64,000 bases of DNA from Progne subis subis (Eukaryota > Chordata > Aves > Passeriformes > Hirundinidae). Positions 1-11,490 of this stretch are shown here, in pieces; position 1 is the stretch's first letter, and every line of letters begins with the position of its first letter. A program made the position numbers and the translations under genes. The notes beneath the pieces are model-generated. The model had not been told where the DNA came from and searched no databases. It saw nothing but the letters and a program-made list of their open reading frames with translations. The stretch lies in the NCBI GenBank assembly GCA_022316685.1, contig JAKJHU010000467.1, positions 101,720 to 165,719 on the forward strand. Direction: 5' to 3'.

Positions 1-755
1 AATCACCCACAAACAGCCCTGATTCCTCAGGGCCCGGCTGTGCTGCCCTGAGCCAGCCTCCAGAGAAAGAAAGGATCGGGTTCCAGCGCTGTTTTCAGCA
101 CTGTTTTACGCACCCTGAGGTGACAGCAGGAGGCTGCTGCTGCCTTTGCCTTGGGAATTGTAGATCATGACTGCTGTTGCCCCTCTTCTGCTTGCCACTT
201 GAATTTTATCTGTAAAACTGCAATTTTTTGATTGGTGCCACCCAGAGTGCCTTTGTGATGGGGAACTCTGGCATCATGAGTAGCAGATCTCCAAATGTTC
301 ACAGGTCCCTGAGCTCAAAGTTGAGGAGAATTAAAGACACACAGGCCACATTTGCAGTGCTCAAACACAGCCCTGTTGCTGTTGCTGCTGAAATAGAATC
401 AGCTCACAGAGGTCATCACAGAATTTGCCTCTGGAGTGAAAAATAAAATGAAAAAATCCACCAGAAGAGGAAAAAAAAATGAGAACTTCTCAACTCGCTT
501 CATCGTTGCTTCCGAGCAGCAGCACAAAGTGGAGATGCCCAGAGGTATCTCCAGCTGCTGCTGATCCCAGTTGGAGCCCAGCCTGCTGCCCAGTCCCAGC
601 AGAACCTGAGCCCAGCCCGGGGAGCTCCCGCAGTGTCGGGAGCTCAGCGCACGCGGGGCCAGGCCCAGAGCCCCGGGCACGGCCGCCGATTGCGGGGCAG
701 CGGCACAGGCGGAATGTCCTGCGGCCCAAACCTCCTGCTCCTGACACACAGCGCC
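1..755. other. Intergenic, no gene recognised
   Basis: No convincing gene in this stretch. The last 200 bases are GC-rich (CpG-containing at about 640-720) and the open frames across them overlap on both strands, as expected from composition. A short A run lies at about 470-480. It ends at the first base of the solo LTR. Confidence 0.5.
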
Positions 756-1127
756 TGTTACCCTGATTTTTCTGAGTTTTTAAAGCCTTTTGAAATAGTT
801 AGATCTTTTAGTTACTGTAGAATATTAGAGCAGTTTTCTACCTTTTCCCACAGATGTAACATAAACAAATTCTTTGTTTTTCAATCCTGTCCTTTGTTTG
901 CTTATTTCTAACCTGAAAACAACTGTAACTGACAATTGTTCTGGCCACTGAGGCTGAGAGGTGGAAACCCCAAAAAGCCAATCTTCTGCTAGACCCAGAA
1001 ATGTATAAAAAGTAAGAAATAAACCAAGGGATTTCTTCTCTCCGCTCTCTCGGATGTGAGCTGGATCGGAAGGACCTCTGCGAAAATCTCTTTTCTGCGT
1101 GTGACTGCTTTGTGTGTCTCAGTGACA
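756..1127 (+). mobile_element. Solo LTR of an endogenous retrovirus
   Basis: The block starts with TG (756) and ends with CA (1127), the usual LTR termini. It contains a TATA box (TATAAAA at 1004-1010) followed closely by a polyadenylation signal (AATAAA at 1018-1023), so U3, R and U5 appear in the right order on the plus strand. The flanking bases GCGCC (751-755) and GTGCC (1129-1133) could be a diverged target duplication, but they are one base out of register with the CA end. No internal retroviral sequence is adjacent, so it is a solo LTR. The family name is not known to me. Confidence 0.6.
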
Positions 1128-1711
1128 AGTGCCCATCATTCTCCCTCTCCTCCTCCTCCTCCTCTCCCAGCACAGCACAAATTCCAGCTCAGAGGAGGCT
1201 TCCCAAGACAGGGCTCAGGCTTCTTTTTCAGCCTGAGTGTTCCTGCAGAGGAACAGGGCATCTTTCAGGCAGTTCCACAAGCTCAGAGTTCTTATTTCAT
1301 GGGAAATCTGAGATGCGATTGGCCTTGTTAGGAAGGACAAAAGCAGAGGGAATGGATTGGAAATGATTTGGACAAAATGACCCTTCTTACAGACCAAGTT
1401 CACCAAGTTCATCTTCATTCCCTGCATTTCGCCATTTCAGATTCTTTCTGTCATCTGCTCTGAGAGCTTGTTCTGCTGCTTCCAATGAACTGATTGTACT
1501 CTTTGATTTATACCAGTGCATGAGATGTAGAATCATCAAAGCTGAACACAGAAACAAATTCCCTCTTTCAGCCCATTTTCATGTTCTGGATCACTTTTGA
1601 AATGTCCATGGTGTTGTTGAAATGACTATCACACAACCCTCAGCTTCTGGCTGCAGGCTCTGGAGATTCTTTCTCTGCATTCACCCAGGCTTGTACTCCC
1701 TTACAATTGAC
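1128..1711. other. Intergenic with a short TCC repeat
   Basis: Holds a short pyrimidine tract of TCC units at about 1,140-1,168 and otherwise nothing recognisable. It ends where the CR1 3' terminus begins. Confidence 0.4.
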
Positions 1712-4265
1712 AGAATCATGGAATCACTATGTTGGAAGGGATCTTCAAGATTATCGAGCCCAATCCTTGCCCTAACGCTCAACTAAATCATGGCTCTGAG
1801 TGCCACATCCAGTCTTTTTACAAACACATGCAGGGATGGTGATGCCACCACCTCCCCAGGCAGACCATTCCAGAACATTATTGCCCTTTTCGTAAAAAGA
1901 TTTTTCCTAATATCCAACCTGTATTTCCCTTGATGCAGCTTCAGACTGTGTCCTCTCATTTTGTCAGTTGCTGCCTGGAGAAAGAGACCAACCCCCACTT
2001 GACTACAACCACGCTTCAGGAAGTTGTAGAGAGTGAAAAGGTCACCTCTGAGTCTCCTTTTCTCCAGGACAAACAAGCCCAGCTCCCTCAGGCACTCCAC
2101 ACAGGACCTGTGTTCTAAGTCCTTCACCAGACTTGTTGCCATCGTCTGGATGCACTCAAGCATCTCAGCGTCCTTCCTAAACTGAGGGGCCAGAACTGGA
2201 CACAGCACTCCAGGTGTGGCCTCACCAGTGCTGAGCACAGGATAATAATCACTGCCCTGCTCCTGCTGGCCACACCATTCCTGATCCAGGCCAGGTGCCA
2301 TTGGCCTTCTTGGCCACCTGGGCACACTGCTGGCTCATGTCCAGCCTGCTGTCCATCAGTGCCCCAGGTCCCTTTCTGCCTGGGCACTGTCCAGGCACAC
2401 TGTCCCCAGACTACAACATTGCAGGGGGTTATAGTGCCCAAAATGCAGGACTCAGTACTTGGACTTATTAAACCTCATCTTGTTGGACTCTGCCCATCCA
2501 TCCAACTGTTCCAGGTCTCTCTGCAGAGCCCTCCTACCTTCCAACAGATCTACACATGCTCCCAGCTTGGTGTCATCTGCAAATTTACTAAGGAAAGACT
2601 CATTACCCTCATCCATGTGATCAATAAAAATCCTGAACAGAGCTGGCCCCAGCACAGACCCCTGAGGAACACCACTGGTGACTGGCTGCCAGCTGCATGC
2701 AGCACCGTTCCCCACCACTCTCTGGGCCCGGCCATGCAGCCAGTTCTTAACCCAGCAAAGAGTGCTCCTGTCCAAGCCGTGGGCTGCCAGCTTTTCCAGG
2801 AGTGTGCTGTGGGAGACAGTGCCAAAGGCCTTGCTGAAGTCCAAATACACAACATCCACAGCATTCCCACATCCACCAGGTGGGTCACCTGGTCATAAAA
2901 GGAGAGCAGGCTGGTCAAACACGACCTACCCCTCCTAAACCCACGCTGGCTGGGTCTGATACCCTGGCCATCCTGTAGGTGCTGTGTGATGACACTCAAT
3001 ATAAACTGCTCCATGACCTTACCGGGTACTGAGGTCAGGCTAACTGCCCTCTAATTACCAGGATCCTCCTTCCCACCCTTCTTGTGAATGGTGTCACATT
3101 GGCCAGCTTCCAGTCACCTGGAACCTCACCAGTGAGCCAGGGCTGTTGGTAAATGATGGAGAGCAGCTTTGCAGGCTCATCTGCGAGCTCTCTCATGACC
3201 TTGGGATGGATCCCATCTGGGCCCATAGATTTCTGAACATCCAAGCATCTCAGCAGTTCTCTGACTGCCTCCTCCTGGATAACAGGGGGATCATTCTGCT
3301 CCCTGACACCATCTACCAGCCCAGGAGGGCAGTTGTTCTGGGGACAAGCTGTCTTCCCACTAAACACTGAGGAAAAGAAGGCATCAAGCACTTCTGCCTT
3401 CTCCTCATCTGCAGTTACTGAGTTCCCTCGCACATCCAGTAGAGGACAAAGGTTGGTCTTACCCTTCCTTTTGCCTCTAATATATTTGTAAAAACATTTT
3501 TTATTATTCTTTACAGAAGCTGTCAAATTAAGTTTGAACTGAGCTTTGGCCACCCTACTGTTTTTCCTACATGCCCTAGCAACTCTCTTAAGTACCTCCT
3601 GAGAGACCTGACCCTCCTTCCAAAGATGGTACATCCTCTTTTTATTCCTAAGGTCTTTCAAAACCCTGTTGCCCATCCAGGATGGACGTTTGCCTTGTCA
3701 GCTCATCTTTCAGCACACAGTCTGTTCCTCTGCACTCAAGATCTCTGCTTTGAAGGACGCCCACCCTTCCTGGACTTCATTGTTTTTAAGGGCTGTTTCC
3801 CAAGGAACTCTCTGAATAAGTCTCCTAAACAGGCCAAAGTTGGCCCTCCTGAATTTTAGTGTAAAAGTCTTATTGATGTTCCTCCTGATTTCACCAAATA
3901 TTGATAACTTGCTCATTTCTTGATCACTGTGCCCCAAGCATCCTCCAATCACCACATCTCCCACCTGTCCTACTCTATTTGCAAACAACAGGTCTAACAT
4001 AGTCCATCCCCTGGTGGGCTCACACCAGCTGTGACAACAGGTTGTTCTCCATACACTCCAAAACCTTCCTGGACTGCCTCTTTTCTGCTGTATAGAGATC
4101 CCAGCAGATGTCTGGCAGGTTGAAGTCACCTACAAGAACAGGGGCTGGTGATCCTGAAACATTCTCCAGCTGCTTATAGAATAAGTTGTCCAGCTCTTCT
4201 TCTTCCTGCTTGGGTGGACAATAACAGACTCCCAGTAGGTACCACCGGTACCCTGTCCTGTTTTC
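1712..4265 (-). mobile_element. CR1 LINE, long 5'-truncated copy
   Basis: This is a chicken-repeat-1 non-LTR retrotransposon read from right to left. The 3' terminus at 1,712 shows the typical complement of the CR1 tail (AGAATCATGGAATCA followed by GTTGGAAGGGATCTTCAAG). Going upstream on the minus strand there is the 3' domain (1,783-2,325), the reverse transcriptase palm, and the C-terminal end of the endonuclease near 3,710-4,129. CR1 copies by reverse transcription primed at the genomic target. About 2.5 kb of a full element of roughly 4.5 kb is present; the 5' half, including most of the endonuclease, is missing. The frame is broken several times, so it is inactive. Confidence 0.93.
1783..4129 (-). 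pseudogene. CR1 endonuclease/reverse transcriptase ORF2, broken
   Basis: Minus-strand pieces of CR1 ORF2. The endonuclease C-terminus is at 3,710-4,129 (LLFANRVGQVGDVV and CLGHSDQEM). The linker and start of the RT are at 3,035-3,676 (PDGIHPKVMRELADE). The RT palm is at 2,452-2,859 ([29 protein letters not shown], and KFADDTKLG, which carries the ADD form of the catalytic motif). The thumb and C-terminal region is at 1,783-2,325 (TKRAIMFWNGLPGEVV). The pieces lie in different frames, so at least three frameshifts separate them. The catalytic aspartates are preserved, which points to modest age. Confidence 0.88.
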
Positions 4266-5018
4266 TTAGGGGAGAACAGTCACAATGAAAACCTTACCAA
4301 TGGCACAACTCCCCAGTCCACAAGGAAAAGAAAGAACAAGTTTTCAGGTTTATTAACTATTTGTCCTGCTTTGCTGCAGGACTCCTGCTGCATGCACAGA
4401 GTGGAAAGCCAAGGGAAGCTGCCGTTGGTGGCACATCTTGTGCCAGAAGCTCCACCCTGGTTTGCAGGAACGTTTCTTGGAAAGAGCAAATGGGATTGTG
4501 GAGCAGATTCTGGGAAAACTGAAAGAGCTTTTGAGAAATGAAATGAAAATGGAAAGAAACATTCCAAGATGTTTTTCTCTATTTATTTCCATGCTCCCCT
4601 TTTCCATCTTGCACTACTTCTCCATCCCATCAATTCCAAATGGATCTCACCTTGAAGATCCATGAGTTGGCAAATTTCAGACACTGTAAAATACCATGAG
4701 CTACATGCAGTTTGCCTTCCCCTGTTTTTCTTGGAAAGCAAGTCTGGAGACACAGGTGCAGTGCTTGGGTCAGGTACAAATTGTGCGTTCAGGGAATGTG
4801 CTCTGACAGTGTCTGACCCTCAGCAGGGACAATGCACAGCAGCAGCCAAGGGGATTCCTGTGCCACCGTGCCGGAGTCAAGACTCTGGGTCTTGGCTCAA
4901 CACTGCAAAGTTCCCGTGTCTGGACAGGCTCAGGGGCTGCCCCCGGGGAGCGCGGGGCTCGGCGCAGGGCTGAGCGGGCAACGGACAAACGGACACAGGG
5001 AAAAACGGCCCCAGGGCT
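4266..5018. other. Intergenic upstream of the PIM1-like gene
   Basis: AT-rich up to about 4,760, then increasingly GC-rich towards the kinase gene. No coding exon recognised. An upstream untranslated exon of the kinase could lie here but cannot be shown from sequence alone. Confidence 0.35.
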
Positions 5019-5022
5019 TCAG

Positions 5023-5068
5023 TTGCAGCAGCAGCAGCGGCAGCGGCAGCAGCAGCAGCAGCAGCGGC
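5023..5068 (+). repeat. CAG/CGG trinucleotide repeat
   Basis: An impure run of CAG units interrupted by CGG, in the presumed 5' untranslated or promoter region of the kinase gene. Such tracts are length-variable. It lies outside the chosen coding frame. Confidence 0.85.
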
Positions 5069-5225
5069 ATAAGCCAAAGAGAAGATTTTGTCTACCCCGT
5101 CCTGCTTTTTCTCTCCCTCTCCCTCAGTCCCGCACATTCTCCCGCAGTCCCGCACCCTCTCCCGGTCTCCCTTTCCCGGTGTCCCCCTCCTCTCCCAGTC
5201 TCCCTCTCCCCTGCTGGGCCGGGCC

Positions 5226-7683
5226 ATGACCCCAGCCCGCCCCCGGCCCCAGACGGGGCTGCCCCGTCCCCGCCCCCGGGCGTCCCGCCGCGGTCTCCCC
5301 TCCGCCCGGCTCTGGCCGTACTGGCGGTGGCGATGCTGGGCGGGCATCAGTGCCTGGAGCCAAGGGGGCATCGCTGCCCTTTGGCTGCGCCTGAGCCATG
5401 CTCGGCCCCGGCCCCGGCCCCGGCCCCGGCCCCGGCCCCGGCCCCGGCTCCTCCCGGGCCCCGCAGAGGACACACGCGGTGCAGCCGCTCCCGCCGCCTC
5501 CACTGCGGCTTCCCCGGCCCGAGCTCCGCCGCTCGGCAGCGCGGCCGCCGGCCCCGAGCCGCCGCTGTCCCGTCCCCAGGAGCGAACGTCTGGGGATGCC
5601 CGGCCCGGGGCGGTTGAGGGGCCCTCGGGGGCCGTTCCTGGCCCCGGGCCGAGCGCTGACAGCCGCGTCTCGCCGGCAGGGAAGGCGCAGCACGGCCTCA
5701 AGGAGCAGTACCGAGTGGGGTCGCTCCTGGGGCGCGGCGGCTTCGGCAGCGTCTTCGCGGCGACGCGGCTCTCGGACGGCGCCCCGGTGAGCGGCGGGGC
5801 CGGCGGCGGGCGCAGGAGATGGAGGATGGGGCTGGGCAGGGCGGGTGCTGAGCTCATCCCGCTGCTCCCCTTGGTTTGCAGGTGGCCATCAAAAGGGTGC
5901 CACGGAACCGCGTCCGGCACTGGGACCAGCTGGTGAGTGAGCGGGGCCAGCGGGAGAAGCCGGGGCGTGCTGGGCGGGGATGAGCCGAGGCCCGGCAGGA
6001 TGGAAGCCCCAAGGATGCCTGGAGAGAGAGCGGGTGTGGGGCCAGCGCACGGTGCAGAGCATCCCGGGCTGGGTGAGGGCTTCCCCAGCCCTGGCACGGC
6101 ATCAGCCCCACTGACAGCATCGTGCTCCTCCCGCAGCCCAACGGCACCAGCGCACCACTGGAGATCGTGCTGCTGCACAAGGTCTCCACTGGCTTCCCTG
6201 GGGTCGCCCAGCTGCTGGAGTGGCTTGAGCTCCTAAACGACATCATCATGGTGCTGGAGCGCCCGGAACGATGTCAGGACCTCCGGCATTTCATTCGGGC
6301 ACGGGGGTTCCTGTCCGAGGAGGTGGCACGGGAGCTGTTCCGCCAGGTGCTGGAGGCCGTGCAGCACTGCACCAGCTGCGGGGTCCTGCACAGGGACATC
6401 AAACCAGAGAACATCCTGGTTGACCTGGCCACCGGGCAGGCCAAACTGATCGACTTCGGCTGTGGCACCTACCTGCAGGACACGGCCTACACTCACTTTG
6501 CAGGTGAGCCCACAAAGGGGTGTGCTCCCAGTTCTGGACATCTCCTGGCCCAACATCTCATGACCCAACCTGGGTGTGGCAGCAGGTATTCTCCCTTTTG
6601 CTGCCAGACATGGCATTGAGTCTTCAGCCATATTGCTTTTGAGCAGGGGCAGGTGGGGGTCAGCTTCCAGCCGTGCTGGCAGCCTTTTCCAGCCACTCTG
6701 CCCAGGACTGGGGGTGGGATTGGGGCAGCCAGCCTGACAGAAACACCCGTGTGTGGGGGTGGCAGAGAGGGGTGAAGCCAGAACCTGTGCAGCAGCCAGT
6801 GTGGTGTGCAGGTGAGAAAGGGCTTGGACTGCTCCAGTTGCCTTTGCTTTGGAATGTTTTTGGGGCAATGCAGGCAGGGAGGATGAAGGCCTGGTTTTTC
6901 CCCAGCACTGAATGGGATTTTCCTTGTCATGTTTGGGCATTGCCAGAACTTACACTGCTCTCTTCCAACACCAGTGACTTCTTTTCCAACCCCAAGGTTG
7001 TCCACAAGTCCCAGGTGCTGGCGAGAGGGCAGCAGGTCACACCACGTGCCACTGGGGCAGCCTCCACATGCCCAGGGATGCTGGGGCCAGGCTCTGGGAG
7101 CATCAGCATCCCCCTGATGAGCTCCATCTGTATTCCATAGGAACACCGTCATACAGTCCCCCGGAATGGACCCACTTTGGCTGGTACTACGGCAAGCCAG
7201 CTACCATCTGGTCCCTGGGCATCCTGCTGCACCAGATGGTCTGCGGGGAGCACCCTTTCAGGAGGGGCCAGAACATCAGCTGGGACCATCAGCTCTCGCT
7301 GCCACAACGGCTCTCTCAAGGTGGATCCTCATCTCTGGGCACGGGGGCAATACCAGTGCTGGGAGACAGCAGCGGGCTGATGAGCATCCTGCTCTGGCAG
7401 CTGCTGAGGAGGTGGCACATGTCCTGCTCTCCTGCTCTCCTCCAAAAGAGGGGATTGATGGGAAAGTTTAAGCCCAGCTCTGAGCACATGCAGTATAGCC
7501 TGGGCATGGGAATAGTGGGGCTAAGCAGACAGGAGCCTTCTCTAAATGACCGGCGGTTTCTGGTTTCTCTCCCCAGAGTGCCAAGATCTGATCAGGAGGT
7601 GTTTAACCATGCTAGACGTGGACAGGCCCTCATTAGAAGACCTCTTCCGTGATCCTTGGATGCAGGATATTCATCAGCCGTAG
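5226..7683 (+). CDS. PIM1-like: PIM1-like serine/threonine-protein kinase, five exons
   Basis: Joined exons 5226-5786, 5882-5932, 6137-6503, 7141-7320 and 7577-7683 give a 421-residue protein; every intron is GT-AG and the phases join cleanly. The kinase core is complete. It has the glycine loop [10 protein letters not shown] (about 167-176), VAIK with the ATP-binding lysine (K191), the PIM hinge [12 protein letters not shown] (289-296), DFG (310-312) and PPEW (333-336). It ends in [13 protein letters not shown] kinases are constitutively active cytosolic/nuclear Ser/Thr kinases that promote survival and proliferation. Residues 1 to about 150 are low-complexity, rich in Arg, Pro and Ala. ATG 5226 is chosen because it has a fair initiation context; the only other in-frame ATG before the kinase domain is 5088. 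An acceptor-like CCGGCAG just before the domain (about 5,679) leaves open a spliced upstream exon. No AATAAA is seen soon after the stop. Passerines carry many such copies. Confidence 0.87.
5404..5445 (+). repeat. GGCCCC hexanucleotide repeat inside the PIM1-like first exon
   Basis: Seven perfect GGCCCC units, followed by an imperfect GGCTCC. In the kinase frame they encode an alternating Arg-Pro run; the other forward frame gives Gly-Pro. It lies about 110 residues before the glycine loop, in the low-complexity N-terminal region. Confidence 0.95.
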
Positions 7684-9290
7684 AAGATGGGAGAGAGCCA
7701 CAGGCACCCTTTGATGCAGGGCCCTGGTAAGTAACAGCTGCACACATGCCTTGGCAATCAGAAGCAAAGAAACCCAGACTTTTTTCTGCTGCCTGTGTCA
7801 CTGCACAGGGGTCATTAGATGGGAGCACGCAGCCCTTGTGCTGGAGCTGAGCGTGTCTGCCCAGCACTGGTGGCTGCCATCCCAGCTGGTTTGGCTTGTC
7901 CTGGTTCACTGACAGCTGGGGCCCTGGGCAGAGCACTGAGAGCCTGGTCTCACCCCCAGGGAAGGAGAAGGAGCCCCTGGAGGAGCTGTACCAGGTGGGG
8001 CTGCTGCTGCTGGAGACAGCGAGGATGACATCAAGGATGACGTCGTCTTCCTCGACCTGGCCAGCACAAAGCTGGAGATGAGGGACTCTGATTCTGGAAA
8101 CTTCTTCAAAGCCAGGCTCCACAGTGAATTTACAGATGAGTCCACACGCAGGGGGATGCTCCCAGATTTGGGCATTGCACAGCCTGGCCAGGAACCAAAG
8201 GTTCCCCCTTTGCTGGGGCTGATGCAACTGATTCTTCAGTGGGCTGCCAGGCTGCTTTGTGTCAGGGCTGGGGCCATGGGGTGGGGTGGTTACGAAATGG
8301 GAGTCGGCTCCTGGCCCTGCCAACAGCCCCCACCACCCACCGTGCCCTGGGCTGGGGCTGGGGCAGCCAGCCCGACACAAACAAACCCCCATGGCAGGAG
8401 CAGAGGTGGGACTCCAGCACCTGTGCACTTGTGCTTTGCTTTGCAGGCAAGGAAGGGCTTGGGCTGCTCCAATCCCCTTGTTTGCTTTGGGATCACCATC
8501 ACTTTTGGGGGGCAGTGCAGGGGGGAAGGTGAAAGCATGGGCTTCCCTCACCCATGGGTGGGTTTTTCCCTAGCATGCAGGGGTTGGGCCTTCCTCAACC
8601 TGTGACTGACATAAAATCTTCTATCTTTTCACTTGTTTCCCCTTTTTGTCTGTAATCTATTTTCCTTAATTTGTTGTTTGTTTTTCTAAAGGAAGTCTTC
8701 CAGGCAGTGTCCAGTCTGGATGGGGAACTGCTTGGGACCAGTTGTGGCGTGCATGGGCCGTGCCCTTGGAGTAGGCTGAGGACATCCTTTGGGAGCAGCT
8801 TTTCTTCCAGCGGTGGATGGCGTGAGGTGGGTCCCCATCTTCTTGGCATGGGTGGGATAAGAGCTTTTGGGAGATGGCAGCGAGCACAGGAGCATCCTGC
8901 TCTGGGCAGCTGCTGAGGAAGTGGATGTGCCGTGGCTGGCTGCAGACTGGGCACATGTCCTGCCCTCCTGCTCTGCTGCCAAAGGCAGCAATGATGGGCA
9001 GCTTTGGGCACTGCTCTGAGCATGGCCAGCATGGCCTGGGCACCGTGGGCGGCTGGGACAAGGGCACAGGAGCCTTCAGCTGATGGGCAGTTTCTGCTTT
9101 CTCTCCTTGCAGCCAGGCTCTGCGGATGCTGAGGCTGCTCTGGGCTCTGCCAGGGCTCTGCTGGAGCTCAGCACCGGGCCGGAATCAGCCAAAGAAGAAA
9201 CGGTGTGACCTGCAGCAGAGACTTGCTTGAGCATTTTGGCAGTGCTGCTCAAGTTTGGAGAATGTACATCTCCAAGGGAAAACATGACAT
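7684..9290 (+). pseudogene. Degenerate second PIM-like kinase copy
   Basis: A tandem relic downstream of the intact gene. At about 7,955-8,018 it encodes PGKEKEPLEELYQVGLLLLE, matching the start of the kinase domain but losing the glycine loop. At about 8,014-8,135, in another frame, it encodes DIKDDVVFLDLASTKLE and then NFFKARLHSEFT, matching the catalytic-loop to activation-segment part of exon 3 with HRD changed to EDD and no DFG. The intact gene's donor CAG|GTGAG corresponds here to CAG|ATGAG (8,136). Intron 3 homology follows (about 8,340-8,510), then intron 4 homology (about 8,870-9,112) ending in an acceptor-like TTGCAG. The lysine exon and the fourth exon are absent. It is not a functional kinase. 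Confidence 0.7.
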
Positions 9291-11490
9291 CCCCCCTAAA
9301 TTAAACCTTTTCAATACCTTGTGAAACAAAATCAATCTAGGGTGACCCTAAATGATATTTTTCAGCATGCTCAAGCTGTAGCTCAGCCCTTCACTGAACA
9401 GTTCTCTCCCCCAGCTGCCTTTTACTTCACAACTGCTCCCTCCTTTCCCCCAGTGAGTTCCCAGCCCATCTCAGTCTCCATCACACTGTTGCCTTCCTTG
9501 ATGCCCCTCACCATGTAGGAGACCGAGTCCCAGGCTTAGGGACTCATCCTGTCCCTGGCTGAAGAACAGCAATGTCTCAGAGGTACAGTGGCATTTTAGT
9601 GTCATTCAGAGCTGCTCTCCAGCCCTCAGCTCTCCTCACTGCTGAGTTCCCTCTCCCTTTTCCTCATCCTTCCAGCAGGATGAGCTCTGTGAATCCCCCT
9701 GAGCCTCCCCACTCTTGCCAGCTCACCCACCCAGCTCAGTTAGACTAAAGCTGAAGCTTCTTTGTCTCTCTGGCACACACCAGTGCAGTCCCCTCTGCGC
9801 AGAGCCCAGCCCCAGAGCACAGCACACAGCAGTGCAGTCCGGGCTGGAGCAGCTGCCCTGCGCCCCTGGCTTGGCTGTTTGTGGCACCTAAATGCTCCCT
9901 GTTTCCAGCTCTGCCTGCAGGATGGCCCCAGGGCAGAGCCCAGCCGGGCTCCCACTGCATCCCCTGGAGCCTGGGGCAGACAGTGGTGCCAGAGCTGAGC
10001 TTCATGGGGAGCACCCAGAGCTGTGACTTGCAGTCAGTGTTTGCAAGGGTTGTGTTCTCATGTCCTGCAGCTTGTGGGGAAAGGGTCTGTGTGTGCCAGG
10101 GGCTCTTGCATGTCTCTGTATCCATGGATAGAAGAGTCTGTGTGTGTGCCAGCGGCTCTTGCATGTCTCTCTATCCATGGATAGAAGGGTGTGTCTGTGT
10201 AAGGCTTTCCATAATGTCTTTGTCCTCATGGATATGGAATGAACACTGAGAGTGAAAGTGTCAGTCACGTTGCTCGCACACTCCTTCCTTTCTGTACAAG
10301 ACACCTCAGTGCACACCCCCACATATAGACACAATAAAAGGATAAGAATGGATAGAGATTTCCCACAGAGCTCTAACTTTGGCATAACTCACTTGTAAGC
10401 TGGTGGCCAGGGGATTTTTTTTCCCAGCTCTGTGTGAATAGGTGTCCAAGAGCTGAAGGGAGCAGCATTCAGAAGCAGTTTCAGGATTTCTAGGCAGGAA
10501 ATGGAGCTGACAACCATCCATGGTAACTCGCCATATTCATCAGGATGAGCTGCTGGTTCTTTAGGAATATGGCACAATGGAGACAAGCCTTGGGAAAATC
10601 CGAGCTCTCAGTGGATTTATGCTATGGGGGGTGCAGCAGAAACACTTTGTGTCTGCTCTGGGGGACACAAGGTCCAAGGAGCTGTGGTGACAGAAGGTGA
10701 CCTGGGCTGGTGGCAGGTTAAGTCCTGTTTCATGACATTCAGAGGGGCACAGGACAAAGCCCCAAGCCCCCCACACCCCTGATGAAGTCTTTGTGTTGCT
10801 GCACATCCTCGAGGAAAAGCTGCTGTCACACAATGCATTGGGATTTTGAAATTTCATTTGCAATACTTTACATCCAAGTTTCAAACAGTAATATTTTTAC
10901 AATCAAGACACTGTTATGCACTATCCATCTTTCACTTTCCTATTGTTTCAACCACAGTTTAAAATAACTTAATATTGGAAAAAAAACTACCAAAATCTTT
11001 AAAAACAAAGATGCTGATGTCAGTAAGATGGATCCATGCCATCAGAACATTTACAAAGTAAATAACTTAGACCTCTTTTTCACAAGATCAGTTACCTCTT
11101 AATTCAAAGTTCTATAAGATTTGGCACTACACATTTATACTTGGCTTTCCTCTTTCATATATATTTGGTTTTCTTTTTTCTTTTTCTTTTTAAACAGACA
11201 ATACGGCCTAAAAAAGGAACGTACAGTAAAATGAGATACATTTTTGATAAACAATCAAAATGTACGCTTCTCTTCTGTTTACTTTTGTTTGGATACCCTG
11301 AAGAAAAAAATGTAGCAGAGACCAGCAGATGTGTAAAGATGTTGCTTTTGACATAACTGGAGTTCAGCACTGGTGACATCTTGTTCTAGTCAAGAGTTGC
11401 AGAATTCTTTTGCATATCTTGAACCATGTGTTTGCAGGCACAGCACCTGAAGTGCTGTTGCACCAATGCACATGAAGAATTCTGTTATTC
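9291..11490. other. Intergenic, no gene recognised
   Basis: Mixed composition without a recognisable gene. It includes a short tandem repeat near 10,080-10,200 and an AT-rich block (about 10,930-11,390) with long T and A runs that resembles 3' untranslated or retrotransposed sequence but matches nothing I know. No splice-consistent coding exon is apparent. Confidence 0.4.
10081..10205 (+). repeat. Tandem repeat of about 52 bp, two and a half copies
   Basis: Two adjacent units each contain GGCTCTTGCATGTCTCT followed by ATCCATGGATAG. A third partial unit starts at about 10,185. ATCCATGGAT is itself a perfect inverted repeat. Confidence 0.8.

Larger units (their letters stand above)
4900..5960 (+). 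promoter_or_regulatory. CpG island / probable promoter of the PIM1-like gene
   Basis: A strongly GC- and CpG-rich interval surrounds the first coding exon, with no TATA box in the usual place. A pyrimidine-rich stretch of repeated CTCTCCC-type motifs (about 5,105-5,215) lies just upstream of the chosen start codon. This is the usual make-up of a TATA-less CpG-island promoter. The transcription start site is not determined. Confidence 0.5.

Noticed and set aside
5398..5790. Open frame starting at 5,398 as the first exon of the kinase
   Set aside because: Its frame yields Gly-Pro and Arg/Ser-rich sequence and does not join the VAIK exon. The kinase glycine loop is in the frame of ATG 5,226.
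4877..6178. 433-codon open frame on the minus strand over the PIM1-like first exon
   Set aside because: It is antisense to a kinase with all motifs and consistent splice sites. It is Pro/Ala/Gly/Arg-rich and includes poly-Ala from the CAG repeat, so it is a GC-composition shadow.
7592..8551. 319-codon minus-strand open frame
   Set aside because: It runs antisense over the PIM-like relic and its intron homology, with no recognisable domain.
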